Source of the DNA: Pseudomonas sp. MYb60
Lineage (GTDB): Bacteria > Pseudomonadota > Gammaproteobacteria > Pseudomonadales > Pseudomonadaceae
Length of the DNA stretch: 64,000 nucleotides
Direction: 5' to 3'
Assembly: GCF_002979555.1 (NCBI RefSeq)
Contig: NZ_PCOZ01000006.1
Location: 1 to 64,000, forward strand
Shown here: one piece after another, positions 30,070 to 38,865 of the stretch
Numbering within the stretch: position 1 is the first letter of the stretch
Layout of the letters: each line of letters opens with the position of its first letter
Made by a program: the position numbers and the translations under genes
Notes under the pieces: model-generated
Seen by the model: only the letters and a program-made list of their open reading frames with translations
Told to the model about the DNA's origin: nothing
Databases searched by the model: none

Positions 30070-31490
30070 TACTGCGCCGCCAATTCAGTGCCGGGAATGC
30101 TCAATACCTGGCCGACTTTCAACTCATCGGTCTTCAGGTTGTTGGCACTGCGCAAGGTAGCCGCCGAGACCTGGAAACGGACCGCCAGCATGGCGAGGGT
30201 GTCGCCGGGCTGTACGCGGTGGTCGCGCGGCCCCTGGGCGATCTTGCCGGAGTCGCGCAGCCAGGCGATGTAGGTACCCGGCGGTGGGTTCTGCTGGAAG
30301 AACTGCCGCACGCCGGCGCTGATAGAGCGCGCCAGCGCCTGTTGATGGCTGGCACTCGCCAGCTTGGAGGCTTCGTTGGCGTTGGAGATAAACCCGGTTT
30401 CCACGAGGATCGACGGGATATCCGGCGACTTCAACACCATGAACCCGGCCTGCTCCACGCGCTGTTTGTGCAGCGAGGTCACCCGGCCGATATTGCTCAA
30501 GACCTTTTGGCCAACGTTCAGGCTGGAGGTCAGCGACGCGGTCATCGATAGGTCCAGCAGCACGCCAGCCAGCATCTTGTCCTTGTCATCCAGGGACACG
30601 TTGCCGGCACCGCCGATCAAGTCCGAACGGTTTTCACTGTCAGCCAGCCAACGGGCGGTCTCGGACGTGGCACCGCGATCCGACAGGGCAAACACCGAGG
30701 CGCCGAACGCGGCGGTGGACGGTGCGGCGTCGGCGTGAATCGACACGAACAGGTCGGCCCCCTTCTTGCGGGCGATCTCGGTGCGGCCGCGCAACGGAAT
30801 GAAGTAATCGCCGGTACGCGTCAGCTCGGCGCGGTAGCCTTTCATGGCGTTGACCTGGCGTTGCAGCTCGCGGGCGATCGCCAGTACCACGTCTTTTTCG
30901 TGCTGCCCACGGGAGCCCGAGGCACCCGGGTCTTCACCGCCGTGGCCGGCGTCGATCACCACGATAATGTCGCGTTTGCCAGCCGGCGCGGGTGGCGGAG
31001 GTGGCAACTTGACCTGCGGCTGCGCTGGGTTGACCGGCACAGCGGGAACCGTCGCAACGCTAGGCGTCGGTGCCGGCGGCGGGTTGGCGTCGGCGGCGTT
31101 GTCGAACAGGTCGACCACCAGCCGGTTGCCGTACTGCGCGTTGGGCGCCAGCGAGAAGCTTTTGGGGGTCACGACCTTTTTCAGGTCGATCACCACGCGC
31201 AGATCGGTCGGCGTGCGCTGGGCCGAACGCATCGCGGTGATGGGCGTATTGGCGGTGGACACGTTCAACGGCCCGGCCAGGGTCGCACCGTTGATGTCGA
31301 TCACCAGGCGATCAGGCGCCGTCAAGGTAAAGACGCTGTGCTGGACCGGGCCAGACAGGTCGAACACCAGTCGCGTGTTATCCGGCGCTCGCCACAGGCG
31401 CACACTCTTTACCTGTGAAGCAGCCAGAGCATTGACAGTCATTGCCGCAAGCAACACCCCCACGACAGCAACCAACGCGCGAAAGCGCAT
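30069..31490 (-). CDS. amiB: N-acetylmuramoyl-L-alanine amidase (AmiB/AmiC type)
   Basis: A 473-residue periplasmic zinc amidase that cleaves septal peptidoglycan during cell separation. A signal peptide ends near residue 23 (TVNALA then AS). An AMIN domain (about 27-130) targets the septum, a Pro-rich linker follows (about 135-170), then the Amidase_3 domain with zinc ligands in [10 protein letters not shown] and SIHADA, and finally a LysM domain (about 425-468, [14 protein letters not shown]). I chose the ATG at 31490, preceded by GGGGTTAGGT; a TTG at 31505 is also in frame. It lies between tsaE and mutL as in E. coli. Confidence 0.95.
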   Translation of the reverse strand: MRFRALVAVVGVLLAAMTVNALAASQVKSVRLWRAPDNTRLVFDLSGPVQHSVFTLTAPDRLVIDINGATLAGPLNVSTANTPITAMRSAQRTPTDLRVVIDLKKVVTPKSFSLAPNAQYGNRLVVDLFDNAADANPPPAPTPSVATVPAVPVNPAQPQVKLPPPPPAPAGKRDIIVVIDAGHGGEDPGASGSRGQHEKDVVLAIARELQRQVNAMKGYRAELTRTGDYFIPLRGRTEIARKKGADLFVSIHADAAPSTAAFGASVFALSDRGATSETARWLADSENRSDLIGGAGNVSLDDKDKMLAGVLLDLSMTASLTSSLNVGQKVLSNIGRVTSLHKQRVEQAGFMVLKSPDIPSILVETGFISNANEASKLASASHQQALARSISAGVRQFFQQNPPPGTYIAWLRDSGKIAQGPRDHRVQPGDTLAMLAVRFQVSAATLRSANNLKTDELKVGQVLSIPGTELAAQ

Positions 31491-31505
31491 ACCTAACCCC
31501 ACCAA

Positions 31506-31976
31506 TTATTTGAATTCCAGTGCCAAAGCGGCGCACCACGACTGGCCTCGCGCGCTCTGGGGCAACAACTGCAACTGACGTCCTGTGTCATGCGGCGTAA
31601 TGGTAATGGTCAGGTCCGGCTTTGGCAAAAAGCCTGTGCCTTTATCTGGCCACTCGATCAGGCACAACGCATCTTCATCGAAGTAATCCCGGATGCCCAT
31701 GTACTCCAGCTCTTCAGGATCCACCAGGCGATAGAGGTCGAAGTGGAACGCTCGCACGCTACCAATCTCGTAAGGCTCTACCAGCGTAAACGTCGGACTC
31801 TTTACCGCCCCCGCATGGCCTAGACCGCGGATGATTCCCCGTGACAGCGTGGTCTTGCCCGCGCCCAGGTCACCTTCAAGGAAGATCAGCCCCGCCCCAT
31901 CCGTGACCTGGGCGATGCGGTGGCCAAAAGCGACCATGGCCTCTTCATCGGCCAGCAACAGAATTACTTCAGACAC
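31506..31976 (-). CDS. tsaE: tRNA threonylcarbamoyladenosine biosynthesis ATPase TsaE
   Basis: A 156-residue ATPase that drives turnover of the TsaB-TsaD complex in making t6A37 of ANN-reading tRNAs. Walker A GDLGAGKT is at residues 35-42, with SPTFTLVEPYE and FHFDLYRLVDPEELE typical of the family. The start overlaps the nnrD stop by 13 bases, and the stop is followed closely by amiB, so nnrD-tsaE-amiB are co-transcribed. Confidence 0.96.
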   Translation of the reverse strand: MSEVILLLADEEAMVAFGHRIAQVTDGAGLIFLEGDLGAGKTTLSRGIIRGLGHAGAVKSPTFTLVEPYEIGSVRAFHFDLYRLVDPEELEYMGIRDYFDEDALCLIEWPDKGTGFLPKPDLTITITPHDTGRQLQLLPQSARGQSWCAALALEFK

Positions 31977-32824
31977 GGCGACTGTTCCTCGAGCAATTGA
32001 CGAATGGCAGGTATCAGGTCACTGGCAGCCAGCCCGCGACCAAAGGTGCCCTGGCGATCGCCCGCCGTCGCGTGCAGCCACACGGCCAGGCAACTGGCTT
32101 CGTAGGCGTGCATGCCCTGCGCGAGCAAGGCGCCCACCAGCCCGGCGAGGACATCGCCCAGGCCTGCCGTGGCCATCGCCGGATGGCCTTGGTCACATCG
32201 GGAAACACGTCCGTCCGGACTGGCAATCAAACTGCCGGCGCCCTTGAGAATAGCCACTGCATTGAAAGTCTGGCTCAACGCGCGCGCCACCTTAAGCCGA
32301 TCAGCCTGAACCTCGGCTGTCGAGATCCCCAGCAACCGTGCAGCCTCGCCCGGATGCGGGGTGATCACGCTGTTGGCCGGCAGGCTCACGCCGCCCTTGG
32401 CCAACTGGTTCAGCGCGTCGGCGTCCCACACTTGCGGCTGGCCGGCGTTGGCCGCCACGGACAATAAGCTCTTGCCCCAGGCGGCTTCGCCCAGGCCCGG
32501 CCCGATGACGATCACCGAGATTTTTTCCAGCAGGCCCATCAGTTGGTTGGCTGAACTCACGCCCAGGCTCATGACTTCCGGCAAGCGCGCCAACGCGGCG
32601 GGCACATGCTCCGGGCGCGTCGCCAGGGAGACCATGCCGGCACCACCGCGCAGCGCACTTTCGGCGCTGAGCAGCGCGGCGCCGCCAACGCCCCGGTCGC
32701 CGCCGATCACCAGCAGCTGACCGAACTGGCCTTTATGGGCATCCGGGGAACGTTCGGCCAGTTGCGGCAAATGGCCGTGCAACAGTGGCTGTACGTCGGT
32801 TATTGCGTGTTTTGTCTGCGGCAT
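31964..32824 (-). CDS. nnrD: ADP-dependent NAD(P)H-hydrate dehydratase
   Basis: A 286-residue ribokinase-fold enzyme that repairs hydrated NADH and NADPH using ADP. It shows GQLLVIGGDRGVGGAALLSAESALRGGAG, the nucleotide block VIGPGLG and the C-terminal GTGDVLAG-type loop, here TAGLGDVLAGLVGALLAQG. The N-terminal NnrE epimerase domain found in bifunctional E. coli Nnr is absent. The gene is divergent from queG with about 63 bases between starts. Confidence 0.93.
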   Translation of the reverse strand: MPQTKHAITDVQPLLHGHLPQLAERSPDAHKGQFGQLLVIGGDRGVGGAALLSAESALRGGAGMVSLATRPEHVPAALARLPEVMSLGVSSANQLMGLLEKISVIVIGPGLGEAAWGKSLLSVAANAGQPQVWDADALNQLAKGGVSLPANSVITPHPGEAARLLGISTAEVQADRLKVARALSQTFNAVAILKGAGSLIASPDGRVSRCDQGHPAMATAGLGDVLAGLVGALLAQGMHAYEASCLAVWLHATAGDRQGTFGRGLAASDLIPAIRQLLEEQSPCLK

Positions 32825-32887
32825 GCGTCTTCAAGCTCCGATGTCTGGCAGAATTATACCCATCTAACCTGTGGTTTCCCGTGTCTC

Positions 32888-33952
32888 ATGCCCGCTATTA
32901 CCTCCGATCTGCCCGCCCTCGCCCAATCGATCAAAGACTGGGGCCGCGAGCTGGGCTTTCAACAAGTCGGCATCAGCGGCCTGGACCTGGCCGAGCATGA
33001 GCAGCACCTGCAGCGTTGGCTCGATGCGGGCTACCACGGCGAGATGGACTACATGGGCGCCCACGGCAGCAAACGCTCCCATCCGGACGAACTGGTACCG
33101 GGCACGTTGCGCGTGGTCTCGCTGCGCATGGACTACCTGCCCGGCGACACCCAGATGGCCCAATTGCTCGCCCAACCGGAAAAAGCCTACATCTCCCGCT
33201 ATGCCCTGGGCCGTGACTACCACAAGCTCATCCGCAAGCGCGTGCAGCAACTGGCCGATCGCATTCAGGCGCAGATCGGCCCGTTCGGCTTTCGCGCCTT
33301 TGTCGACAGCGCGCCGGTGCTGGAAAAAGCCATCGCCGAGCAGGCCGGACTGGGCTGGATCGGCAAGAACACCCTGGTACTCAATCGCAAGGCCGGCAGC
33401 TACTTCTTCCTCAGCGAACTGTTCGTCGACCTACCCTTGCCGGTAGACGCCCCCCACAGCACCGAACATTGCGGCCGCTGCACCGCCTGCCTGGACATAT
33501 GCCCCACCAATGCTTTCGTCGGCCCCTATGTGCTGGACGCGCGACGCTGTATTTCCTACCTCACCATCGAGCTCAAGAACGCGATTCCCGAGAACTTGCG
33601 CCCACTGATCGGCAATCGGGTATTTGGTTGCGATGACTGTCAGATCGTTTGCCCGTGGAATCGTTTCGCCCGGCCTACCGGTGAAAGCGATTTCAAGCCA
33701 CGCCACAATCTGGACAACGCCGAGCTGGCCGAACTGTTTCTGTGGGACGAGGATAAATTCCTCAGCAGCACTGAAGGCTCACCCCTGCGCCGGGCGGGTT
33801 ATGAGCGCTGGTTGCGCAACCTGGCGGTGGGGCTGGGCAACGCGCCATCCAGTATTCCCGTGCTGGAAGCCTTGAAGGCGCGGCGCGATTACCCCTCGGA
33901 ACTGGTGCGCGAACACGTTGAATGGGCGCTGAACCAGCACGCCACGCGTTAA
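32888..33952 (+). CDS. queG: Epoxyqueuosine reductase
   Basis: A 354-residue cobalamin- and iron-sulfur-dependent enzyme for the last step of queuosine synthesis on tRNA. The proposed proton donor D140 lies in AFVDSAPVLEKA. Two ferredoxin-like clusters are visible: C195, C198, C201, C205 (CGRCTACLDICP) and C248, C251, C255 (CDDCQIVCPW). The ATG at 32888 (MPAITSDLPALAQ) is chosen because the in-frame extension overlaps nnrD on the other strand. The nnrD-tsaE cluster opposite is the same neighbourhood as in E. coli. Confidence 0.97.
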   Translation: MPAITSDLPALAQSIKDWGRELGFQQVGISGLDLAEHEQHLQRWLDAGYHGEMDYMGAHGSKRSHPDELVPGTLRVVSLRMDYLPGDTQMAQLLAQPEKAYISRYALGRDYHKLIRKRVQQLADRIQAQIGPFGFRAFVDSAPVLEKAIAEQAGLGWIGKNTLVLNRKAGSYFFLSELFVDLPLPVDAPHSTEHCGRCTACLDICPTNAFVGPYVLDARRCISYLTIELKNAIPENLRPLIGNRVFGCDDCQIVCPWNRFARPTGESDFKPRHNLDNAELAELFLWDEDKFLSSTEGSPLRRAGYERWLRNLAVGLGNAPSSIPVLEALKARRDYPSELVREHVEWALNQHATR

Positions 33953-34563
33953 TGCACGTCGTCGTTGTAGACGAACTTGGGCATTTCCCAGTGAAAACGG
34001 ATCGCCAGCAGGCGCAACAGGAAACCACTGAACAGCGTCAGCAGGATGGACTGGTCGGCAGGCAATTCCAGGTAAAGGCACAGGATGTAGAACCACGCCG
34101 CCAGGAAGGACACGCTGGCGTACAGCTCGCGCCGGAAGATGAGCGGGATGTCGTTGCAGAAGATGTCCCGCAGGATGCCGCCAAAGACACCCGTGATCAC
34201 GCCACTGACCGAAGCCACCAGCATGCCGTGGCCCATTTCCAGGGCGGTCATGCAGCCGATCAGGGTAAAGGCCACCAGGCCCACGGCGTCCAGCGCCAGG
34301 AACAGCGAGCGCAAGCGGCGCATCAACGGGGCGATGAAGATCGTCACCAGTGCCGCGATCGAGGTGAGCACCAGGTACTCCGGGTGCTTGACCCATGTCA
34401 GCGGGTAATGCCCCAGCAGCACGTCACGCACCGAGCCACCGCCCAACGCCGTCACACAGGCGATGAGCACCACGCCAAACCAGTCCATGCCGCGCCGCCC
34501 GGCAGACAAGGCGCCGGTCATGGCTTCAGCGGTGATGGCGATGAGGTAGAGCATCAGCAACAT
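33949..34563 (-). CDS. TRIC-like (UPF0126) membrane protein
   Basis: A 204-residue inner-membrane protein with two internally repeated three-helix units, each with a glycine-rich motif: GGGSVRDVLLGHYP near residue 55 and GVFGGILRDIFCNDIP near 140. These are the marks of the YadS/UPF0126 family, which is related to trimeric intracellular cation channels. The physiological ion is not known. It is convergent with queG and their stops overlap by 4 bases. Confidence 0.88.
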   Translation of the reverse strand: MLLMLYLIAITAEAMTGALSAGRRGMDWFGVVLIACVTALGGGSVRDVLLGHYPLTWVKHPEYLVLTSIAALVTIFIAPLMRRLRSLFLALDAVGLVAFTLIGCMTALEMGHGMLVASVSGVITGVFGGILRDIFCNDIPLIFRRELYASVSFLAAWFYILCLYLELPADQSILLTLFSGFLLRLLAIRFHWEMPKFVYNDDVH

Positions 34564-34650
34564 GATGGCGATCCTTGCGATTAGGCCGGCAGTCTAATCA
34601 TTTGCTGATGGCACCAAAAGAGGGCGCTGGGCGAAAGACCGAGTCGCCTG

Positions 34651-34723
34651 CATCGGGGGCAAGCCCCCTCCCACATTTGGACTAGTGAATACATTCAACT
34701 GTGGGAGGGGGCTTGCCCCCGAT
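34651..34723. repeat. REPIN (two inverted REP palindromes)
   Basis: Inverted REP ATCGGGGGCAAGCCCCCTCC at 34652 and a direct REP TGTGGGAGGGGGCTTGCCCC near 34700, with a short loop of about 22 bases. It lies downstream of orn and upstream of the TRIC-like gene. Confidence 0.9.
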
Positions 34724-34747
34724 AGCATCAGACCAAGCCCCGCTCAA

Positions 34748-35290
34748 TCACGCCTTGATGAAATGTTTGCGGTAATGCTGCAACTCGGCAATCGACTCGC
34801 GAATATCATCCAGCGCCAGATGCGTGCTGCCTTTATGGAAGCTGTCTTTGACTTCCGGCGCCCAACGCGCCGCCAGCTCTTTGAGCGTCGACACATCCAG
34901 GTTGCGGTAGTGGAAGTAGCTTTCCAGCCCCTTCATGTGGGTATAGAGGAACCGGCGATCCTGGCAGATGCTGTTACCGCAGATCGGCGACTTTCCCTTC
35001 GGCACCCACGCTTCCAGGAAGGCGATGGTCTCGGCTTCGGCTTCAGACATGCTGATGCGGCTGTCACGCACGCGCTGGGTCAGGCCGGAGTTGCCGTGGG
35101 TGCGGGTGTTCCACTCGTCCATGCGCGCCAGCACTTCGTCGCTGTGGTGGATGGCGATCACCGGACCTTCGGCCAAGGTATTGAGGTTGCTGTCGGTGAC
35201 AATGGTGGCCATCTCGATGATGACATCGTTGTCGGGGTCCAGACCGGTCATTTCCAGATCGATCCAAATCAGGTTCTGTGGGTTTTGCAT
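34748..35290 (-). CDS. orn: Oligoribonuclease
   Basis: A 180-residue DEDDh 3'-to-5' exonuclease that clears RNA dinucleotides; in Pseudomonas it also degrades pGpG, the breakdown product of cyclic-di-GMP. The Exo I motif [11 protein letters not shown] supplies D11 and E13, and the ExoIII region has [11 protein letters not shown]. The start at 35290 ([13 protein letters not shown]) gives the standard length. It is divergent from rsgA, with which it is commonly paired. Confidence 0.97.
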   Translation of the reverse strand: MQNPQNLIWIDLEMTGLDPDNDVIIEMATIVTDSNLNTLAEGPVIAIHHSDEVLARMDEWNTRTHGNSGLTQRVRDSRISMSEAEAETIAFLEAWVPKGKSPICGNSICQDRRFLYTHMKGLESYFHYRNLDVSTLKELAARWAPEVKDSFHKGSTHLALDDIRESIAELQHYRKHFIKA

Positions 35291-35398
35291 GGCTTGATTC
35301 TCTTGGCACCTTGGCGTAGCTGCGCAGTTTAGCAGGCGGGGGCGTGCTAGACTCGCGACCGTTTTACCCAACCTTTGCATTATCGACACGGAACACCA

Positions 35399-36430
35399 AT
35401 GGCCAAACGCCAGCTCAATCGTCGCCAAAACTGGCGCATCGAAAAGATTCAGGGTGAACGCGCTGCCCGCGCCGCCAAACGTGAATCCTCCGCCGTGGAA
35501 GCGCTTGAAGGCGGCGACCTGGGCCCCGAACAGACGGGCCTGGTGATCGCGCACTTTGGCGTACAAGTCGAAGTCGAGGCGCTGGAAGGCGAACTGGCCG
35601 GCCAGGTTTTCCGCTGCCACCTGCGCGCCAACCTGCCGGCGCTGGTCACCGGCGACAAAGTCGTGTGGCGCGCCGGCAACCAGGGTATCGGCGTGATCGT
35701 CGCCCAACTGCCGCGCACCACCGAACTGCGTCGCCCGGACAGCCGCGGCCAGCTCAAGCCGGTAGCGGCCAACGTCGACATGATCGTGATCGTGTTCGCG
35801 CCGCTGCCAGAGCCTCATGCCAACTTGATCGATCGCTACCTGGTAGCCGCCGAGCATGCCGGTATTCGCCCGCTGTTGCTGCTGAACAAATTCGACCTGA
35901 TCGACGAGCAGAACGCGCCGGCGCTCAACGCGCTGCTGGCGGTGTATCGCACCCTGGGGTACCCGGTACTGGAAGTGTCGGCCCACCACGGCAACGGCAT
36001 GGAACAGCTGCAACAGCAGTTGGACGGGCGTATCAGCGTGTTCGTCGGGCAGTCGGGCGTGGGTAAATCCTCGCTGGTCAACAGCCTGCTGCCGGAAGTC
36101 GATACCCGCGTGGGCCCGCTGTCGGAACTGTCCGGCCAGGGCACCCACACCACCACGACCGCGCGGCTATTCCACTTCCCCGGTGGCGGCGAGCTGATCG
36201 ACTCCCCAGGCATCCGCGAATTCGGCCTCGGCCACGTCAGCCGCAGCGATGTGGAAGCAGGCTTCATCGAATTCAACGACCTGATCGGCACCTGCCGCTT
36301 CCGCGACTGCAAGCACGACCGCGAGCCTGGCTGTGCGCTGCTCAAGGCCCTTGAAGATGGCCGCGTGCAGCAACAGCGGATGAACAGCTATCGGTCGATT
36401 ATTGCGAGCCTGCCGGAGAGCAGTTACTAA
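35399..36430 (+). CDS. rsgA: Ribosome small subunit-dependent GTPase RsgA
   Basis: A 343-residue circularly permuted GTPase that checks late 30S assembly. An OB fold (about 35-115) precedes the G domain, in which the order is G4 (NKFDLID), then G1 (GQSGVGKSS near residue 220), then G3 (DSPG). The C-terminal zinc site is C299, C304, H306 and C312 ([14 protein letters not shown]). The ATG at 35399 ([14 protein letters not shown]) is the family start, in place of an in-frame codon eight residues upstream. Confidence 0.97.
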   Translation: MAKRQLNRRQNWRIEKIQGERAARAAKRESSAVEALEGGDLGPEQTGLVIAHFGVQVEVEALEGELAGQVFRCHLRANLPALVTGDKVVWRAGNQGIGVIVAQLPRTTELRRPDSRGQLKPVAANVDMIVIVFAPLPEPHANLIDRYLVAAEHAGIRPLLLLNKFDLIDEQNAPALNALLAVYRTLGYPVLEVSAHHGNGMEQLQQQLDGRISVFVGQSGVGKSSLVNSLLPEVDTRVGPLSELSGQGTHTTTTARLFHFPGGGELIDSPGIREFGLGHVSRSDVEAGFIEFNDLIGTCRFRDCKHDREPGCALLKALEDGRVQQQRMNSYRSIIASLPESSY

Positions 36431-36768
36431 CGTGCGATTTTTTGATACAGATAAATGGCACTACGAAGTGCCCTAGTCCATTGATTTAACGGGCGCTGAC
36501 ATCAAGAATTCGGCACAACTGGGCGGCTCCTCGACGCAAGCCAGCTTGAATTGGAAACTCCTGATGCTCATAATCGCTCCGTCACCAGCGCAAGCTGGCA
36601 GGAGTCTGGATCCCTTTAGGGGTTGATCCAGCGGCGCAGGAGGGGCGAAGCAAGCTCCACAGAAAAACTCGGTCCAAGGGGCGAGAGTATTTCGTACCAC
36701 GCTTGTGCTCTGACGATATGCGAGGAGTGATCAGCGGCGTCAAAGCCTATCTCCCGCTCTAACCAGAA
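36431..36768. other. Gene-free stretch with short hairpins
   Basis: No convincing gene. On the minus strand it contains GGATCCAGACTCCTGCCAG, then CTTGCGCTGG and GTGACGG, a layout like the dispersed palindromic repeats whose translated shadows read SLLPA-AG. Two hairpins are clear: CCAGC-GCAA-GCTGG at 36585-36598 and CTGGATC...GATCCAG at 36606-36631. A further GGCACT-ACGA-AGTGCC hairpin lies just after rsgA. Function unknown. Confidence 0.5.
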
Positions 36769-36802
36769 ATGAAAACGCCCCGACTCATCGGGGCGTTTTC
36801 AT
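36769..36802. terminator. Bidirectional terminator between rsgA and motB
   Basis: A perfect 15-bp inverted repeat (ATGAAAACGCCCCGA, loop CTCA, TCGGGGCGTTTTCAT) lies 21 bases beyond the motB stop. A and T runs inside the arms would serve both directions. Confidence 0.85.
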
Positions 36803-36823
36803 TGGAGATGTGCCGCTAGTTTC

Positions 36824-37843
36824 CTACGAGCCCGTACCAGGCGCCGTAGGATCTTTCACCCCACCATCATCAAACAAGTTCAGCTTCTGGCGCAGCTCAT
36901 GCGCCGGCAGCGGCTCCTGCCCTGGCGGAATCGCATTCGGATCGGTCGGCACTTCACCCGGCGCACCTGCGCCCGGCGTCGGTTGCGGAACCGGAGGCTG
37001 GTCGCCTTCAATCGCACGCTGGGCCTTTTTGGTCAGCACCACGATATCAATGCGGCGGTTGACCGGGTTGAACGGGTCTTCGTGATCAAACAGCTGCGAC
37101 GATGCAAACCCCACCACCCGCGCCACTTGCGGGTCCGGGTAGCTGCCCGCTACCAGCGCACGGCGGGCGGCGTTGGCGCGGTTGGCCGAGAGCTCCCAGT
37201 TGCCGAAGTCGCCCTGGCCCGAGTAAGGCTTGGCGTCGGTGTGGCCGCTGATGCTGATCTTGTTCGGCACCGCCTTGATGGTGTCGGCCATGGCCAGCAG
37301 GATGTCTTCGAAATACGACTTCAAGCGCGCACTGCCGGAGTCGAACATGGGCCGGTTGGCCGCGTCGGTGATCTGGATGCGCAGGCCTTCAGGGGTGATC
37401 TCGAACGAAATCTGGTCCTTGAACTTCAGCAGTTGCGGGTTTTCCTCGACCTTGGTCTGCAATTCTTGCAGCAACAATTCAAGACGTTCCTGCTCGACCT
37501 GCTCGGCCATGGATTCGACCGTCTCACGCTCGATCGGAATATTCTCCTGCGGCGCTTCGGTCTTGACCTCCGGGTTGATGGTGCGCTCCGGCGCCAGTTG
37601 CGGCGAGCCGCCCAGGTCGATCACGAACGGCGTGCCACTCTCCGAGAAGCCAATCGGGTCCTTGAAGTAGCCAGCAATGGCGATCTTCTGTTCCGGCGTG
37701 GCGGTAGACATCAGCCACAGCACCAGGAAGAACGCCATCATCGCCGTCGCAAAGTCGGCGAAGGCGATTTTCCACGCGCCACCGTGGTGCCCCGCAGCGA
37801 AGCGCTTGACGCGCTTGATGATTATCGGCTGGTTGTTTTCCAT
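36824..37843 (-). CDS. motB: Flagellar motor stator protein MotB
   Basis: A 339-residue stator subunit that anchors the proton channel to peptidoglycan. The cytoplasmic start (MENNQPIIIKRVKR) is followed by one membrane helix with the proton-carrying aspartate D30 (FADFATAMMAFFLVLWLMS), a plug and linker region, and an OmpA-like peptidoglycan-binding domain (about 180-285; ISGHTDAKPYSG and NWELSANRANAARR). The tail after about 290 is Pro/Gly-rich. It lies 3 bases downstream of motA and shares its promoter. Confidence 0.97.
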   Translation of the reverse strand: MENNQPIIIKRVKRFAAGHHGGAWKIAFADFATAMMAFFLVLWLMSTATPEQKIAIAGYFKDPIGFSESGTPFVIDLGGSPQLAPERTINPEVKTEAPQENIPIERETVESMAEQVEQERLELLLQELQTKVEENPQLLKFKDQISFEITPEGLRIQITDAANRPMFDSGSARLKSYFEDILLAMADTIKAVPNKISISGHTDAKPYSGQGDFGNWELSANRANAARRALVAGSYPDPQVARVVGFASSQLFDHEDPFNPVNRRIDIVVLTKKAQRAIEGDQPPVPQPTPGAGAPGEVPTDPNAIPPGQEPLPAHELRQKLNLFDDGGVKDPTAPGTGS

Positions 37844-37846
37844 GGC

Positions 37847-38698
37847 TTAGCGACCGCGAACCGCTTGTTCCAGCTCGGCGAAGCTCGGGCGATGTTTCGG
37901 GTACAGCACTTTACGCCCGAACTCCACCGCCAGCGAAGGCGGCATGCCGGACGCCGAGGCGACCAGGCTGGCCTTGATCGATTCGTACAGGTTGATCTCT
38001 TCCTTGGCGTCGTGGGCCAGGGAGGTCGCCAGCGGGCCGAAGAAGCCATAGGCGGCGAGAATACCGAAGAAGGTACCCACCAGTGCTGCACCCACGTGCA
38101 TGCCGATGGCCGCCTGGTCGCCTTCGCCCAGGGAGGCCATGGTCACCACGATACCGAGTACCGCCGCGACAATACCGAAACCAGGCATGCCGTCGGCGAT
38201 GCCGGTCACGGCGTGGGAGGGATGTTCCAGCTCTTCTTTAAGGCTGAACAGTTCCATGTCGAACAGGCCTTCCAGCTCATGGGGGGCCATGTTGCCGGAG
38301 GACATGATGCGCAGGTAATCACAGATGTAAGCGGTCATGCGCTCGTCTTTGAGCACGGCCGGGTATTTGGCGAAAATCGGGCTGGCGGCGGCGTCTTCAA
38401 TGTCCGCCTCGATTGCCATCATGCCTTCGCGGCGGCTCTTGTTGAGGATCTCGTAAACCAGGCCCAGCACCTCAAGATAGAAGGTGTGGGTAAAGCGCGA
38501 ACCGAACATGGCCAGGGATTTCTTGACCACGTGCATGGTCATGTAGCCGGGGTTCGCCTGCAGGAAGGCACCCAGTGCCGCACCACCGATGATCAGCACT
38601 TCGAAAGGCTGGATCAGCGCAGCGATTTTACCGTGGGACAGGACATAGCCACCGAGCACGCTTGCGAAGACGACGATGATGCCGATAATTTTAGCCAT
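37847..38698 (-). CDS. motA: Flagellar motor stator protein MotA
   Basis: A 283-residue protein with four membrane helices that forms the proton-driven stator ring with MotB and pushes on FliG. The start MAKIIGIIVVFASVLGGYVLSHG, the cytoplasmic loop with charged residues that contact FliG (about 70-160) and the conserved block PGFGIVAAVLGIVVTM are as in proton-type MotA. It is first in the motAB operon, preceded by GGAGAT and by a FliA-type promoter. Confidence 0.97.
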   Translation of the reverse strand: MAKIIGIIVVFASVLGGYVLSHGKIAALIQPFEVLIIGGAALGAFLQANPGYMTMHVVKKSLAMFGSRFTHTFYLEVLGLVYEILNKSRREGMMAIEADIEDAAASPIFAKYPAVLKDERMTAYICDYLRIMSSGNMAPHELEGLFDMELFSLKEELEHPSHAVTGIADGMPGFGIVAAVLGIVVTMASLGEGDQAAIGMHVGAALVGTFFGILAAYGFFGPLATSLAHDAKEEINLYESIKASLVASASGMPPSLAVEFGRKVLYPKHRPSFAELEQAVRGR

Positions 38699-38766
38699 AG
38701 GAGATGAGTACTTGCGCCGTCAGGTTCATGGACATATTTGGGGGAACTGAAAAACTCTTGTTCTAC

Positions 38767-38793
38767 TTATCGGCAAAACTGCGCCAGACTATA
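38767..38793 (-). promoter_or_regulatory. Sigma-28 (FliA) promoter of motAB
   Basis: On the minus strand TATA, 15 bases, then GCCGATAA lies about 70 bases upstream of motA. The -10 box is a perfect match to the FliA consensus GCCGATAA, and the spacing is the expected 15; the -35 box is TATA where the consensus is TAAA. Confidence 0.75.
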
Positions 38794-38865
38794 GCCCGTT
38801 AAGGCGAAAAGCCAGTTCGGCCCGCTCCGGGCGTGTTGACCGCAAGTGATGATCGCGCCCCAATC

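Noticed and set aside
36473..36700. 75-codon minus-strand frame after rsgA
   Set aside because: Its SLLPACAGDG phrase is the usual translated shadow of a dispersed palindromic repeat; no ribosome binding site of note.
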